DNA of 64,000 nucleotides from Gerris lacustris (Eukaryota; Arthropoda; Insecta; Hemiptera; Gerridae), in assembly GCA_951217055.1 (NCBI GenBank), contig OX578277.1, positions 106,772,119 to 106,836,118 of the forward strand, read 5' to 3'. The position numbers were made by a program, and so were the translations under genes. Within the stretch, counting starts at the first letter, position 1. The number at the start of each line of letters is the position of its first letter. Positions 12,001 through 22,530 of the stretch are shown here, one piece after another. The notes under the pieces are model-generated. The model saw only the letters and a list, made by a program, of their open reading frames with translations. It did not search any database and was not told the origin of the DNA.

Positions 12001-13020
12001 CAAAAATTCCAAGACAGATATCCGTTTCAGACATCAGGGATCATTTTTGGTTCTGTGTCTGTCTGTCAGTCTGTCGGTCGTTCAATTTTTACGAACCAAC
12101 ATATCTTAAAAACTACACTTCCAATTTTAATGAAATTTGGGTGGTAGGTCATGTGTAGCCCATTGTTGGTCCCATATAAGTTCCAACCTTCTGCGCTTAT
12201 TTGTTTCTCTTCCACATGCGTACAAACATACATTAATTTACACCTATAGCTTCAAAAGTACTTATCTGATTTGTATGAAACTTTTATAATTTATCGAAAG
12301 TAACCCGCAGATAGCCCCAGATTACTTTGTATTATTAGCGCTCTTTAACGTTTGCTTAATTGATACTTTAATTCAAGTAAAAAATCAAAATAACAATTTT
12401 GAAAGATTAAAAAAAAACGGGAAAAACAATTAAACAAATTAGATAATAATGGCTTGTAAAATCATAAAAATCAATAAAGTACGTGATAGGATGCGAGGCA
12501 GCTATGTGCCACACCAATTGGCAGTCAATTTTCTGCATTTATTATTAAAATCTAACAATTGTAGATAAAGTACGGTACGCAACTCGTTGGAAAACTACAT
12601 TTTGCTTTGCGCGTGTGGTTTAACTACCCTCGCTTTCGCTCGGGTGCAAACTCTACGCTCACTTGCAAAATGCTACTTTCCGCACTAGACGCGTAATGTA
12701 CTATTTATGCAATGCTTTTAGTTGAAGTGAGCATAGCTAGCTTAGAATAGAATAGAAGCGGATCTATTGCTTTTCTTTACTCTGTACAGTTTAATTTGAA
12801 TTAATAATATTTTTTTTTTATCCAGATTCATTCTCCTAAGGAAGTGTTAGATGAGTGGCAACAAAGACCGCAGGTACTTGTATCGCGGTACATCAGGAAG
12901 TACCTTCAGACTAAGGGAGGAAGCAGGTTCATCGACGGTGTCATGTGTAACTCTCCTCAGTGTGTGAAATCCCCTCGCAGGTACAAGCTGGTACAACAAG
13001 AGTCAGAAAACTACGACTAA
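1..13020 (+). CDS. UPP: Uridine phosphorylase gene, 5'-partial, five exons
   Basis: Spliced gene whose product should cleave uridine with phosphate to uracil and ribose-1-phosphate (pyrimidine salvage, cytosol). Exons are 1-94, 2856-3041, 6317-6455, 8652-8845 and 12826-13020; all introns start GT and end AG, and the phases join without a break (0, 0, 1, 0), giving about 268 codons to the TAA at 13018-13020. Visible motifs of the nucleoside phosphorylase-I fold are MYKVGPVLSVS leading into HGMGIPS, RIGTSGGIG (phosphate/ribose loop), NMEMES (ribose-binding acidic motif) and VTIVDRLKGDQ. The order and spacing follow animal UPP1/UPP2. The N-terminal 40-70 residues lie upstream of the window. The last exon runs about 25-30 residues past the usual animal end and includes two cysteines. 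UPP1 versus UPP2 cannot be decided here. Confidence 0.93.
95..2855 (+). other. UPP intron: 79-bp array and AT-rich DNA
   Basis: AT-rich, no coding potential seen. It holds the tandem array listed at 533-945. A short direct repeat (ATTCATAATCAGCGACCCC) occurs at about 1825 and 1978, the second next to a 22-base T run. Confidence 0.6.
533..945 (+). repeat. 79-80 bp tandem array, about 5 copies
   Basis: Units begin TATAAGGGAAATTTACTGAG and carry TTTAATAATGATAGGAACTA and a T run. Spacings between units are 80, 79 and 79 bp. Copies are nearly identical, with the last one degenerate. It lies in a UPP intron. Confidence 0.9.
2856..3041 (+). CDS. UPP: UPP exon with HGMGIPS and RIGTSGGIG motifs
   Basis: 62 codons in phase 0, preceded by the acceptor TTTGTTTCAG and followed by GGTAAGT. 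It encodes HGMGIPS, the helix LLHEMIKLMY, RIGTSGGIGLEGGTVVIS and the following helix. This is the phosphate-binding heart of the enzyme. Confidence 0.95.
4061..4345. repeat. Inverted pair carrying tRNA-like sequences
   Basis: Two arms (about 4061-4128 and 4275-4345) match in inverse orientation: GGGAAACAGACAGAGAAAAA on the left pairs with the right arm's TGTCTGTTTCCC, and both extend through AT-rich ends. Each arm carries a tRNA B-box-like GGTTCAAATCCCGG pointing towards its own flank. It looks like a foldback or two opposed SINE units sharing a core. Confidence 0.8.
4126..4197 (-). other. tRNA-like sequence (pseudo-tRNA or SINE head), GGA anticodon loop
   Basis: On the - strand there is an A box (TAGCTTAGTTGGTAGAGC), an anticodon arm with a perfect 5-bp stem CTATA/TATAG around the loop CTGGAAA, and a B box (GGTTCAAATCC). 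The acceptor and T stems pair poorly and there is no long variable arm, which a real tRNA-Ser(GGA) would need. I read it as tRNA-derived rather than a working tRNA. Confidence 0.6.
4890..5165 (+). repeat. Dispersed repeat, copy 1 (second at 35185-35410)
   Basis: Shares CGAACGCTTGGG, ACTCAAGTTATCGTCATC and GAGGAACTTCGTTCC-type blocks in the same order with 35185-35410. Diverged, no ORF; probably an old non-coding interspersed element. Confidence 0.7.
5684..6075. mobile_element. Foldback (MITE-like) element, 392 bp
   Basis: Ends are CATGGACACCTTCCTGGGGC and its reverse complement. The arms, roughly 190 bp each, match almost throughout, including CGAATACGGTCGACCGCAGC on both sides of a C/G-rich centre near 5875. 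The open reading frame across it is a by-product of the palindrome. No clear target duplication. It lies inside a UPP intron. Confidence 0.85.
6317..6455 (+). CDS. UPP: UPP exon ending at the TTDFYEG junction
   Basis: 46 codons plus one base after TTTTGCAG. The segment runs PILGKLVQRKALLDKK to GKTLCTTDFYE, and the last base G joins GT of the next exon to make Gly. The donor is GTACTT, weaker than its neighbours. It sits 241 bp downstream of the foldback element at 5684-6075. Confidence 0.93.
6665..7515. repeat. ~74-bp tandem array, about 11 units
   Basis: Units share GGTGGTTCACAAATGTGTAG and TTCCTGGTCTCCTCCTGGTT with spacing near 74 bp. Several frames stay open on the - strand and read as repeats of DDLHICEPPIRSNRENQEET, but copies shift frame and there is no start context, so coding is unlikely. 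It lies in a UPP intron. Confidence 0.85.
7516..8651 (+). other. UPP intron remainder, nothing recognised
   Basis: Mixed-composition intron sequence between the 74-bp array and the NMEMES exon. I see no ORF with family resemblance, no repeat and no RNA gene. Confidence 0.5.
8652..8845 (+). CDS. UPP: UPP exon with NMEMES motif
   Basis: Begins with GT completing a glycine, then QGRLDGAFCEYS, the NMEMES ribose-binding motif and VTIVDRLKGDQ, ending at donor GTCAGT. The 31-bp tandem array at 8939-9095 starts only 93 bp past the donor. Confidence 0.95.
8939..9095 (+). repeat. 31-bp tandem array, 5 copies
   Basis: Near-identical units GGGATTAACGAAATGGGATG followed by GGAGCGTCTAT. High identity suggests recent expansion. 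It sits just after a UPP exon. Confidence 0.95.
9121..9385. repeat. Inverted pair with Penelope-terminus-like sequence
   Basis: Arms of about 65 bp at 9128-9192 and 9318-9382 are inverse copies containing CTTCTTCCACATTC, CTGATGATG, CTTATGAAGGCT and CTTTGTAATTTA. The same CTGA(T/A)GATG...GAAAGCTGCTTTG text recurs at 25550. Such modules are typical of Penelope-like element terminal repeats; that assignment is inference. Confidence 0.6.
9683..10330 (-). repeat. Dispersed repeat family, copy 1 (inverted)
   Basis: Reverse-complement copy of 10876-11485 and 45373-45985. Shared landmarks are the TATAAAAGGACAAATCTTTG block, the AAGTTATTTTATTTGTTTTG block and TAGACATTTGAAACTTTTAG. With copy 2 it makes an inverted pair with a ~545-bp spacer inside a UPP intron. 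Confidence 0.85.
10876..11485 (+). repeat. Dispersed repeat family, copy 2
   Basis: Very similar to 45373-45985, starting ACTACGTTTTTATT and CTTGTTTGTTTGTTTG and running to AAAGTTCTTTTTATCTTG. Non-coding; class not determined. Confidence 0.88.
11735..12720 (+). repeat. Dispersed repeat with a split copy (family also at 19845 and 40820)
   Basis: The left part (11735-11930) matches 19850-20090 and 40820-41040. The right part (12540-12720) matches 41065-41235, sharing GCAAAATGCTACTTTCCGCA. About 600 bp of other repeat separates them, including the inverse of 4480-4760 at 12240-12545, so this copy seems interrupted by another insertion. Confidence 0.7.
12826..13020 (+). CDS. UPP: UPP terminal exon with extended C-terminus
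   Basis: 64 codons plus TAA after a strong pyrimidine tract and TCCAG. IHSPKEVLDEWQQRPQ and VSRYIRKYL match the family's end. About 25 further residues follow (SRFIDGV...CNSPQCVKSPRRYK...ENYD), a basic, cysteine-containing tail that I do not recognise from vertebrate UPPs. Confidence 0.93.
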   Translation: MHSPKEVLDEWQQRPQVLVSRYIRKYLQTKGGSRFIDGVMCNSPQCVKSPRRYKLVQQESENYD

Positions 13021-13128
13021 ATTCTAAAATAGAAAAAAAAAAAAAATCATTTTATTATTGACTTTGTACAACAGTCAAATCTGTTCTTGTCGTGGAGGCA
13101 TCAAATATATTTTATAAAAAAAAAAAAA

Positions 13129-13134
13129 ATAAAT
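13129..13134 (+). promoter_or_regulatory. UPP: Candidate UPP polyadenylation signal
   Basis: AATAAA about 110 bases after the stop, at the end of an A-rich run, with overlapping AATAAA repeats just after it. This is the first AATAAA downstream of the stop. Confidence 0.5.
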
Positions 13135-14649
13135 AAATAAAGAAATGTATTGATATAATATTTTTGTTTTAAATACATTAGACGAAATTTAAATAATACA
13201 ATATGTTTATAATCTTTTGTTGAAATATTGCCACAAATTTGAGCATTATTATAATATATTATATTAATTGGGGAACATAAATTGTTCATTGGATTACACT
13301 AAATAAAGAACATTTTTTAATAAGATTGAAACCAAAATATAACTTGTACGAATAACTATGAAACATATCATGTTAAATATAATATGCTAATAAATATTAA
13401 ATATTGGACATGTCTTATTTTATAAAGAATAAATATGTCATCAATTAAACTATTAATAAATAAAATATTTTAATATATTAAAATTTAAAATTCATTTTTA
13501 TTATATTAAAATTCTATATTATTTATTAATGTCTGTTGTTTATTATTATTATGTATGGCAATCATGTGTATGTTTGGTTAAAGTGAAACATATGTTATTA
13601 TAATGTATTTAATTGTGGGGAACAAAAATGTTATATGGATTGTATGTGCGGTACTATGATTACTGATTACATATGCTAAAATTATAATTAAAAAAAAAAT
13701 CATAAAATATTAGTGTGAATGCATGCAAAATATATTTCTCACATGATGATATGAGAACATTGTTTTTTTTTTTGTTTTTTTTGATAATATTATGCCAATC
13801 ATATTTTCTAACCCGAACATTTTGTAGAGCAAATTCATGATAATTAATATAAAATTAATGTGTATGATTATTTGAATGAATACAGTACATACTTATAAAC
13901 ATGTACTTATTATACGGTTCTTTGTGGAATAAATAATAATATAGCAAGATAAGAACATATTTATGTACTCAAGAAATTCTAAAAACGACATATAAACTTA
14001 TATTATCTGATAATATTTGGAAAATATATAATCAGGCCAAATGTGAAGTATATAATAATATATATAATGTGAACATATTATGTTCATACGAGTGTTCGTG
14101 TAGTTATGGAACATATTATCTTGTGCGATTTTCTATTGAGTGAATGATAATGTGATACAAATCATAAGTTATCATATTGTGTGCAGAACATGATATTAAA
14201 TTGCTAGCATAACTAATTAATTATTATTTGTTCTTCTATAGGACACATTTCTTGTATGATTGTTTGCAAAATAAGAATAAATTAAATCATAATTATCATT
14301 ATAATTATGATAAAATATTTATATATAGTATGTGATACACATATTAATATAATAACAGAAAAAAACATAATGTTGGAGTGATTGAATATTAAATATTATT
14401 TATATGAACATTATGTGAACCGATTATTGTATATTATATATGGAATATATATGTACTTGTATGGTTCAAAAATTTTAAAATAAAATGAAAATAATTATAA
14501 TATTTTTGAAGATAAATTTTAGTTGTCCTGTAAATTAAAGAAACATGCATAAATAAATTAAAAAAAATAGCGTTTATTTATGCCTAATTCAACATTTTCT
14601 TTGAAAATAATATATATTTATCGATATAAATTACTAGAGGTTTAAGTTG
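13135..14649. other. AT-rich intergenic DNA, nothing recognised
   Basis: Extremely AT-rich (long A/T runs, ATAATAT-type sequence). No ORF, structured RNA or clear repeat seen. Confidence 0.6.
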
Positions 14650-15365
14650 AGGTATTAAAGTCCAAGTTTTCAATTTTCTTTATTCCTAATCAAGTTACAT
14701 TATTTCTCATCTAAAGAGAGAAGTTTCTCCGCTAGAAGTATTTTTATTGGAAATACGTCTCTCTTTATTCCTAATCAAGTTACGTTACTCTCATCTAAAG
14801 AGAGACGTTTCTTCACTAGAAGTATTTGTAATTAAAATGCGTCTTTCTTTATTAATAATCAAGTTAAGTTACTTCTCATCTAAAGAGAGACGTTTCTCCG
14901 TTAGAAGTATTTTTATTGGAAAGACGTCTTTCTTTATTCCTAATCAAGTTACGTTACTTCTCATCTAAAGAGAGACGTTTCTCCGTTAGAAGTATTTTTA
15001 TTGGAAAGACGTCTTTCTTTATTCCTAATCAAGTTACGTTACTTCTCATCTAAAGAGAGACGTTTCTTCACTAGAAGTATTTGTAATGGAAAAACGTCTT
15101 TCTTTATTCCTAATCAAGTTACGTTACTTCTCATCTAAAGAGAGACGTTTCTTCACTAGAAGTATTTGTAATGGAAAAACGTCTTTCTTTATTCCTAATC
15201 GAGTTACGTTACTTCTCATCTAAAGAGAGACGTTTCTTCACTAGAAGTATTTGTAATGGAAAAACGTCTTTCTTTATTCCTAATGTTACGTTACTTCTCA
15301 TCTAAAGAGAGACGTTTCTCAGCTAGAAGTATTTTTATTGGATATACGTCTTTCTTTATTCCTTA
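14650..15365. repeat. 85-bp tandem array, 8-9 copies
   Basis: TCATCTAAAG recurs at 14791, 14876, 14961, 15046, 15131 and 15216, an exact 85-bp period. Units include TTCCTAATCAAGTTACGTTA and AGAGAGACGTTTCTYC. Small ORFs here are artefacts of the array. Confidence 0.95.
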
Positions 15366-16019
15366 TAGTACTAAGTATGTAGAAATAACAAATTCTTAAT
15401 ATTTAAATTCATAAACTTGAACATTCATTTCCAACTTAGTCCCCCCCCCAAATTCTTCACTTAAAAAATAAAAAAATTAGTTTGAAGGCAATAATTTTCA
15501 GTGCCTAAAATTAAGGTGTCAAGACAATGAAATTAATGTTGATAATATTATTATAAGTACAATAATGAAAAGATGTGTAACCCTTTTGATGTATTCCATA
15601 AAATGTTTATAAATTGAAAATAAAATTTGTATGTCATTAAGTTATTTTTAAAAAAACAATTTTTGTTTAGTTTTTTACAATTCAATTTGTTGTTTCTGGA
15701 AGTCATTATGGTGATTGAAAGTTAAGATGTATTTACTAATGGGAGTGATATAAGTACACGTAAGATGAATAAATAAGAAATCTTTTGAGACATCAAAATA
15801 TTTGTCAAATAGTTTAGCGTAAGAAAAGTACCTATATAATGTCAGAAGTAAGATATAGATGAATGCCATTTTCACAAATTAAATATAAAAATATAAGTGA
15901 TCTCTGATTATCATCAATTGGAAATGAGATTAAACTAATGATGAGATTATCAATGTACGTAGTTCTTTGATTATTTAATCATCTATTAGGATTTTGATCA
16001 CTAATAATGTGATAAACAA
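15366..16019. other. AT-rich DNA, nothing recognised
   Basis: No supportable gene; sequence approaching the 34-bp array carries degenerate versions of its TGATCACTAATAATGTGA text. Confidence 0.5.
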
Positions 16020-16029
16020 TGTGTTGTTC

Positions 16030-16360
16030 TTTGATTATGTGACTATCAATTGGGATATTGATCACTGATGATGTGACAATCAATTGGGATATTGATCACT
16101 GATGATGTGACAATCAATTGGGATATTGATCACTGATGATGTGACAATCAATTGGGATATTGATCACTGATGATGTGACAATCAATTGGGATATTGATCA
16201 CTGATGATGTGACAATCAATTGGGATATTGATCACTGATGATGTGACAATCAATTGGGATATTGATCACTGATGATGTGACAATCAATTGGGATATTGAT
16301 CACTGATGATGTGACAATCAATTGGGATATTGATCACTGATGATGTGATAAATCAATTGT
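16030..16360. repeat. 34-bp tandem array, about 9-10 copies
   Basis: Perfect or near-perfect units GATGTGACAATCAATTGGGA plus TATTGATCACTGAT at a constant 34-bp step. Divergent half-units flank both sides. Confidence 0.95.
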
Positions 16361-18329
16361 ATGTAGGTCTTTGATTGTGTGATCATCAAACGAAATTTGA
16401 TCATAGATTATGTGATTTTCTGCTTCTGAATCACTAATGAATATTTTAAAAATAATATCATTAATTTCCAGTGTACTTTATATATACTTTCATCAGTATT
16501 GATCACTGAATATTACATCATGTTAGTTCATTAATGAGGACACCATCATTTCTTTTGTTCTACAAATATATTAATTTATAATTGAAACAGATAAAGTTGT
16601 CTCTATTCGTCTAATTTGATACAAATATTAATATTTTGTTTCTCGATTTTTTAAACAAAATAATGATTTGAAACAACAACTCAATCGTTTATTTTTACAT
16701 AATTTGTTCAACTATTTTAATTTAGAAAAATTTTATTTAATTTTAGAAAAATATTTTGGTATTCTTTCTCCCAATACATAATCATACTTAATTCTTCATT
16801 TAATTTTTTTTTTAAAAAAAACTCACAAACTTTTTAAAAATTAGATTGATTTTTTAAAAATAATTTTAATGAATTGTATTATAATTTTAAATTTTTTAAT
16901 ATTACCTTCATGTTGAGAACAGATAAATTAATATTAATACATAAAAATAAATTACCTATAAAATATATTGTGTAGTAAACAAAATATTAAAAAAAAAAGA
17001 AATACAATCTTTTTTCTTTTTCATTTACATAAAATTATAAATATGATATTATAACAAAATAAAAAATTATATGTAAATTATTTACATTATAAAACTTTGT
17101 ACATGTAAAAGCTTTTTATGTTAACATAAATCTTAAATTATTACAAGTGAATTGTATTAATGCTTTTCTTGCAAAACAACATTAAAAAAAGTTAACATTA
17201 TTACAAATTAATAATTAATAAATTAAATATAAATATATATGAGAATGAAGTAATTACATTTATGAAGAGATAGAAAAAATTTTATGTAAATATTTACATG
17301 TAATTTAATGTGAGTAAACAATTACTTGTAAGCATGGCATTAGGAAAGAACTTTGTTGAAGGCCTATGTTTTGAAGGAAATATGTTTAATAAATAAACAA
17401 CTAATAATTGTTTACATATTTTTAATTTTTATGTAAACAATAAAAAATATAAATCAATAATAAAAATTTAATTGTTTCCAATTATAAAAATATTAATAAT
17501 CACTAAAAAAAAAAAAAAAAAAATGTATTTGTGTAAAGTTGTATAATTTTTGTACACTTATTTAGAACAAAAAATAAATATAAGTTTTTAGTGAGATGAA
17601 TTAGAAATCATGTAGGTCGTTATCGGTGTAGGTCGTTATCTTGTAGCTTGACGTTAGTTAAAAATGTAATGTAAACAATAAATGTTGTATTAATCTAATG
17701 TACTTTTATATAATAAGCGGCATAACGAAATTCGTCTAGCAATTCGTTCTTTTTTATCTTTGATTTATTATTAAAAACTCCAATAGCTTTTTCTGATTAT
17801 ATTTTATATGTAATTTAATTAGACATATTCTTACTAGGCAAAATATGTATTTTTTAATAAATAATGTAAACTATGCAACTAAAAATGATAGTAAGTTAAT
17901 GTGATTTCTTCAAATGTAAAATATAGATCTAGTGTAAACAATTCCAGCGAATAGATAAAAATTTACATTATTTTACGTCTAAGTATTATTATTTTTAATA
18001 ACTTTTTTTTATTTGATGGTTATTTACATTTAAATTTTGCATTAATTAGTTAGATATTAATTCATTTACATTATTATTTTGGATAATTATTTTAATAATA
18101 ACTCGTGTAAGTAAATTAAATTTTGGTTGAGGTTGAATATAATTTATTCCATATTTAATTTATTACTTATTTATATACATTATTTCATTATAACATGTAA
18201 AGTCATAAAATCAAAGAAGGTCTTCTTCCGAAAGATCAAGAATATATTTAATTAATTAATTAATTAATAATTTAGTTAAATAATCAACTTATTTACGTCC
18301 ACTCATTAACTTATCAAATTATTTTCAAC
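16361..18329. other. AT-rich DNA, nothing recognised
   Basis: Very low GC with frequent ATGTAAA and TTTACAT words, no ORF over 60 codons and no element termini seen. Confidence 0.55.
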
Positions 18330-18590
18330 GTCTGCTCGGCCATCAATTAATCAAGGACGGCATGAGATCGTGAGTTCGATCCCTCGTCGTGATGCTCTGA
18401 TTTATATGGCTCACTAATGATCACACCATACTCGCTTCGTCGGTACAATGTACAGAGGTATGAAGTGGTTGGAACTCTCTATCATGGGCCTAAAAGATGG
18501 CCTAATTGCTAGGTTCGAACATATGGTTCGCCCTCCCTGTCTAGTACTAGTAGTACTAGTATTAGGACCTTACTACTACTACTAATTAAT
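18330..18590 (+). mobile_element. SINE-like element with (TAC)n tail, copy 1
   Basis: Contains a B-box-like GAGTTCGATCCC, a body with TGATGCTCTGATTTATATGG and CTCACTAATGATCACAC, then ACCTTACTACTACTACTA and AT-rich flank. An inverted diverged copy is at 61625-61880. The trinucleotide tail resembles that of the LINE ending at 60594. No A box is clear, so the tRNA origin is only likely. Confidence 0.7.
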
Positions 18591-20307
18591 TAACTAATTA
18601 ATTTATCTAGATTTATTAATTGCTCTGATAATTTACATTATTATTATTACTCTAAAATTAACATTTATAATTATACATTTGTATACTTTTTATTATAACC
18701 TTTTATTTCCTATCTATGTATAATTATATTTATTTAATTATTGCAGGATTTTGTTTTGAGCTTATTAAAAATTATGTCCCTAATTCAAACTATGGTCTAT
18801 ACACCGACATATCTGGTTCGAATACCAGTGGGGATAGATTACTTAAATATAATCGAAGGTGAAGATTACTTTGAGAAAATGTTTTGAGTAGTCATAGATA
18901 GAGTTCAATAGATTTTGTTAATAAAAAAAAGAAAAAAAGTAAATTTATGTGTCTATTCCATATTTGTTTAAAATTATTTATAATTTGTCTTCAAGCAAAT
19001 AATCTACTCTAAGATAAGATAATATAAGAAATGGTCGAGGTAAGAAGGTAAGAATTTGGCTAACCCACAAAACAATCATGTATTGCGGGAATCCGTATAA
19101 TATTACTGGGCACATCCTCGAATAAACCTGGGTTTTAACGACACTCTCACATTTATAAACCCTTAATTTTGAGGGGTTTGGTTAGCCCGCAACACATAGC
19201 TGTTTTGAGATTTTGACAGATTCGAAGTATCGCACTTTGAGCACAAAGTGCTTTATCTCTAGCGAACCGAAATTTAAGTTACTAAATAAATATATTTTCC
19301 TTAATTATTATTAAAACAATACACGAGTTATATAAATTATTAGCTAGCTATTAATTAATTATTTTACAATAAATAAATTATTCTTATAATTTTTTAAAAA
19401 TAAATGATTTTTTTTTTTTTTATTTAAAAAGCGCATTGTTTGTTACTAAGTCGTGCTTTTATTGCCTTAAAATATACATATATTTATATAAATTGAAAAA
19501 ATAATATGAAACAAATACTTAACTATAATAAAATATTGTAAAATATCAATATATAAAAAAAAAAAAATCTTTAATAAATGTGTAATGAATGTAATTTATT
19601 GCTTTTGTATGCAAATTTGGAATTCAATTTAAAATTAGATGAAAAATACACAGCATAGTTTATACCTACATTTTCTTAACCGTAAACAAAGTTAAAATGT
19701 TTTAAATTTTAATATAAGACGGAAAGCAAGTAAGGCAACTCTGATCAATATATTTACGTAAAATAATAAAATGTTCCCCGATAAAAATGAATAAAAAATT
19801 TTCTTCGTTTAGAGATTTTTCATTCATGAAAATAGTTATATAAAAACCTTTTATCTACGATTGATACGAAATATAAGCATTGTATCTCTGTTAAGATTCG
19901 TAGAAAGTGATTATTTACGTTCTTGTATTCATTGCGTATGCGCGTCTCATAGTTTTGAAGAATTCTTCTTCTTTACCACTCTAGGACGGTAAAGAAGAGG
20001 AATTCTTCAGCTTTACGCACGATTAGCGAGTATGTTTACATTTAACAAAACTAATTTGCTGTTCTTTTATTTAAATAACTGTTTATATCGAGTTTTTAAT
20101 GAAATACAATGAGTGAATCAAGCGACTTTGTTAAATAAAAAAGTTAAATTTAGTAGCTTAGTTAAATTTAGTTAAGCTTGTAGCTAAAGAATATAATATG
20201 CAGGTTATTCAACAGCATTATAAAATGTATAGAAATAATTCTATTAAGATTCGAGCAACTACATTTAAAACTGCATTGGTATTTAGGCTATATTTAGCAA
20301 TGTTATA
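18591..20307. other. AT-rich DNA with part of a dispersed repeat
   Basis: Segment 19845-20110 is a partial copy of the family at 11735 and 40820 (ATCTACGATTGATACGAAAT, GCGTATGCGCGTCTCAT). At 18815-18835 there is an isolated B-box-like TGGTTCGAATACC without a tRNA fold. Otherwise nothing recognised. Confidence 0.5.
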
Positions 20308-21080
20308 GATGATATCTTGCAGCGAGAGAAGATGTTCATCTTGCTATCACATATTAAATTATTTTCATTAATCAATTACAAACGATGTCTAGCAAAAAGA
20401 GAAGATGTGCATCTTGCTATCACATATTAAATTATTTTCATTAATCAATTACAAACGATGTCTTGCATAAAGAGAAGATGTGCATCTTGCTATCACATAT
20501 TAAATTATTTTCATTAATCAATTACAAACGATGTCTTGCATAAAGAGAAGATGTTCATCTTGCTATCACATATTGAATTATTTTCATTAATCAATTACAA
20601 ACGATGTCTTGCAAAAAGAGAAGATGTGCATCTTGCTATCACATATTAAATTATTTTCATTAATCAATTACAAACGATGTCTTGCATAAAGAGAAGATGT
20701 GCATCTTACTATCACATATTAAATTATTTTCATTAATCAATTACAAACGATGTCTTGCATAAAGAGAAGATGTGCATCTTGCTATCACATATTAAATTAT
20801 TTGCATTAATCAATTACAAACGATGTCTTGCAAAAAGAGAAGATGTTCATCTTGCTATCACATATTAAATTATTTTCATTAATCAATTACAAACGATGTC
20901 TTGCATAAAGAGAAGATGTGCATCTTGCTATCACATATTAAATTATTTGCATTAATCAATTACAAACGATGTCTTGCATAAAGAGAAGATGTGCATCTTG
21001 CTATCACATATTAAATTATTTGCATTAATCAATTACAAACGATGTCTTGCAAAAAGAGCAAGATGTTCATCTTGCTAGCA
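20308..21080. repeat. 73-bp tandem array, about 10 copies
   Basis: AACGATGTC recurs at 20381, 20454 and 20527 and onward in exact 73-bp steps. Each unit contains a short hairpin AAGATG-TG-CATCTT (or TT in the loop) next to CTTGCTATCACATATTAAAT. Confidence 0.95.
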
Positions 21081-22530
21081 GGAACTGTAAAGAACATCAT
21101 AATCATTAATCTATGCAGTAGTAGATATCTTGCAGCGTGAGAAGATGTTCATCTTGTTTGCAGGAAATCTATGGAGCATTATATAAATTCATCTATATTT
21201 TAATATATATCTTGCAGTGTGAGATGTTCATCTTGTTTGCAAGAAATCTATGGAGCATTATATAAATTCATCTATATTTTAATATATATCTTGCAGTGTG
21301 AGATGTTCATCTTGTTTGCAAGAAATCTATGGAACATTATATAAATTCATCTATATTTTAATATATATCTTGCAGCGTGAGAAGATGTTAATCTTGTTTG
21401 CAGGAAATCTATGGAACATTTTATAAATTCATCTATATTTTAATATATAACATGTAGCGTGAGAAGATGTTCATCTTGTTTGCAGGAAATCTATGGAACA
21501 TTATATAAATTCATCTATATATTATTAGATATCTTGCAGCGTGAGAAAATGTTCATCTTATTTGCAGGAAATCTATGGAACATTATATTAATTCATCTAT
21601 ATATATTATTAGATATCTTGCTGCGTGAGAAGATGTTCATCTTGTTAGCAGTATATCTAATAGGGCATTATATTTATTTAATCTATTCCATACGATATTT
21701 TGCAGCGAGAGAAGATGTTTCATCTGAAAAGATTTATACATCTTGCATGTGAGAAATCTATGGGAAATTGATTTTCAAAAATGATGTTCTACATGATATT
21801 TTGCAGCGTGAGAAGATGTTCATCTTGCTTGCAGGAAATCTATAAATATTCATTTCAACTTTCATTAATCTATGTCAAACACAATCGACAGTATCAAGCA
21901 TGAGAATTTGCACATCTTTTTTGCAAGATGTATTCTAAACATTTTTCGTTGGAGCAAGAGAAGATGTTCATCTTGCTAAAAATATATCTTTAATAGATAA
22001 TGTTTCACGAATTCATTTTATCATATATTTCGCAATGAGAGAAGATTATACATTTTGCTTGCATTAAATCAATTATGAATGGATCAAGCAAAAATGCTGC
22101 GCGCAGAAACAATAATATTCCCAAAGCCATTCTTAACGATTTCATGCAGTACAAGTAGATGTATATCTTACTAGCGTACATATTATATGAAAGAAAAAAA
22201 TCGATTAATAGTATATTGCTTACAATATCTAACAGCTAGAGAAGGTGCTGAACTTATAGCTAATGAAACATCTATTAAAACAAATCTAATTAATCTTTTA
22301 CACCCACCATTTATTATCAAAATAAAAGGTTGATATTGCAAACGAAGCATATCTATAAAACATTATATTTATTAATCTATTCCATATGATATCTTACAGC
22401 ATGAGAAGATGTTTTATCTGATAAGATTTACATCTTGCATGTGAGAAATCTATGGCAATTGATTACAAATTAATAGCATTATCTATAGCTCAAGATATCT
22501 TATAGCAAGAGAAGATGTGCATCTTGCTAA
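21081..22530. repeat. Diverged ~80-85 bp array sharing the same hairpin core
   Basis: Seven or more units of GCAGCGTGAGAAGATGTTCA followed by TCTTGTTTGCAGGAAATCTA, then scattered degenerate units to 22530. The AGAAGATGTTCATCTTG core is kept while the DNA between cores differs from the 73-bp array next to it. Confidence 0.85.

Noticed and set aside
18780..18840. tRNA gene at the TGGTTCGAATACC motif
   Set aside because: Only a B-box-like word; no cloverleaf could be drawn.
20308..21080. CRISPR-like array
   Set aside because: Regular hairpin-containing repeats, but the spacers are identical from unit to unit and the genome is clearly eukaryotic.
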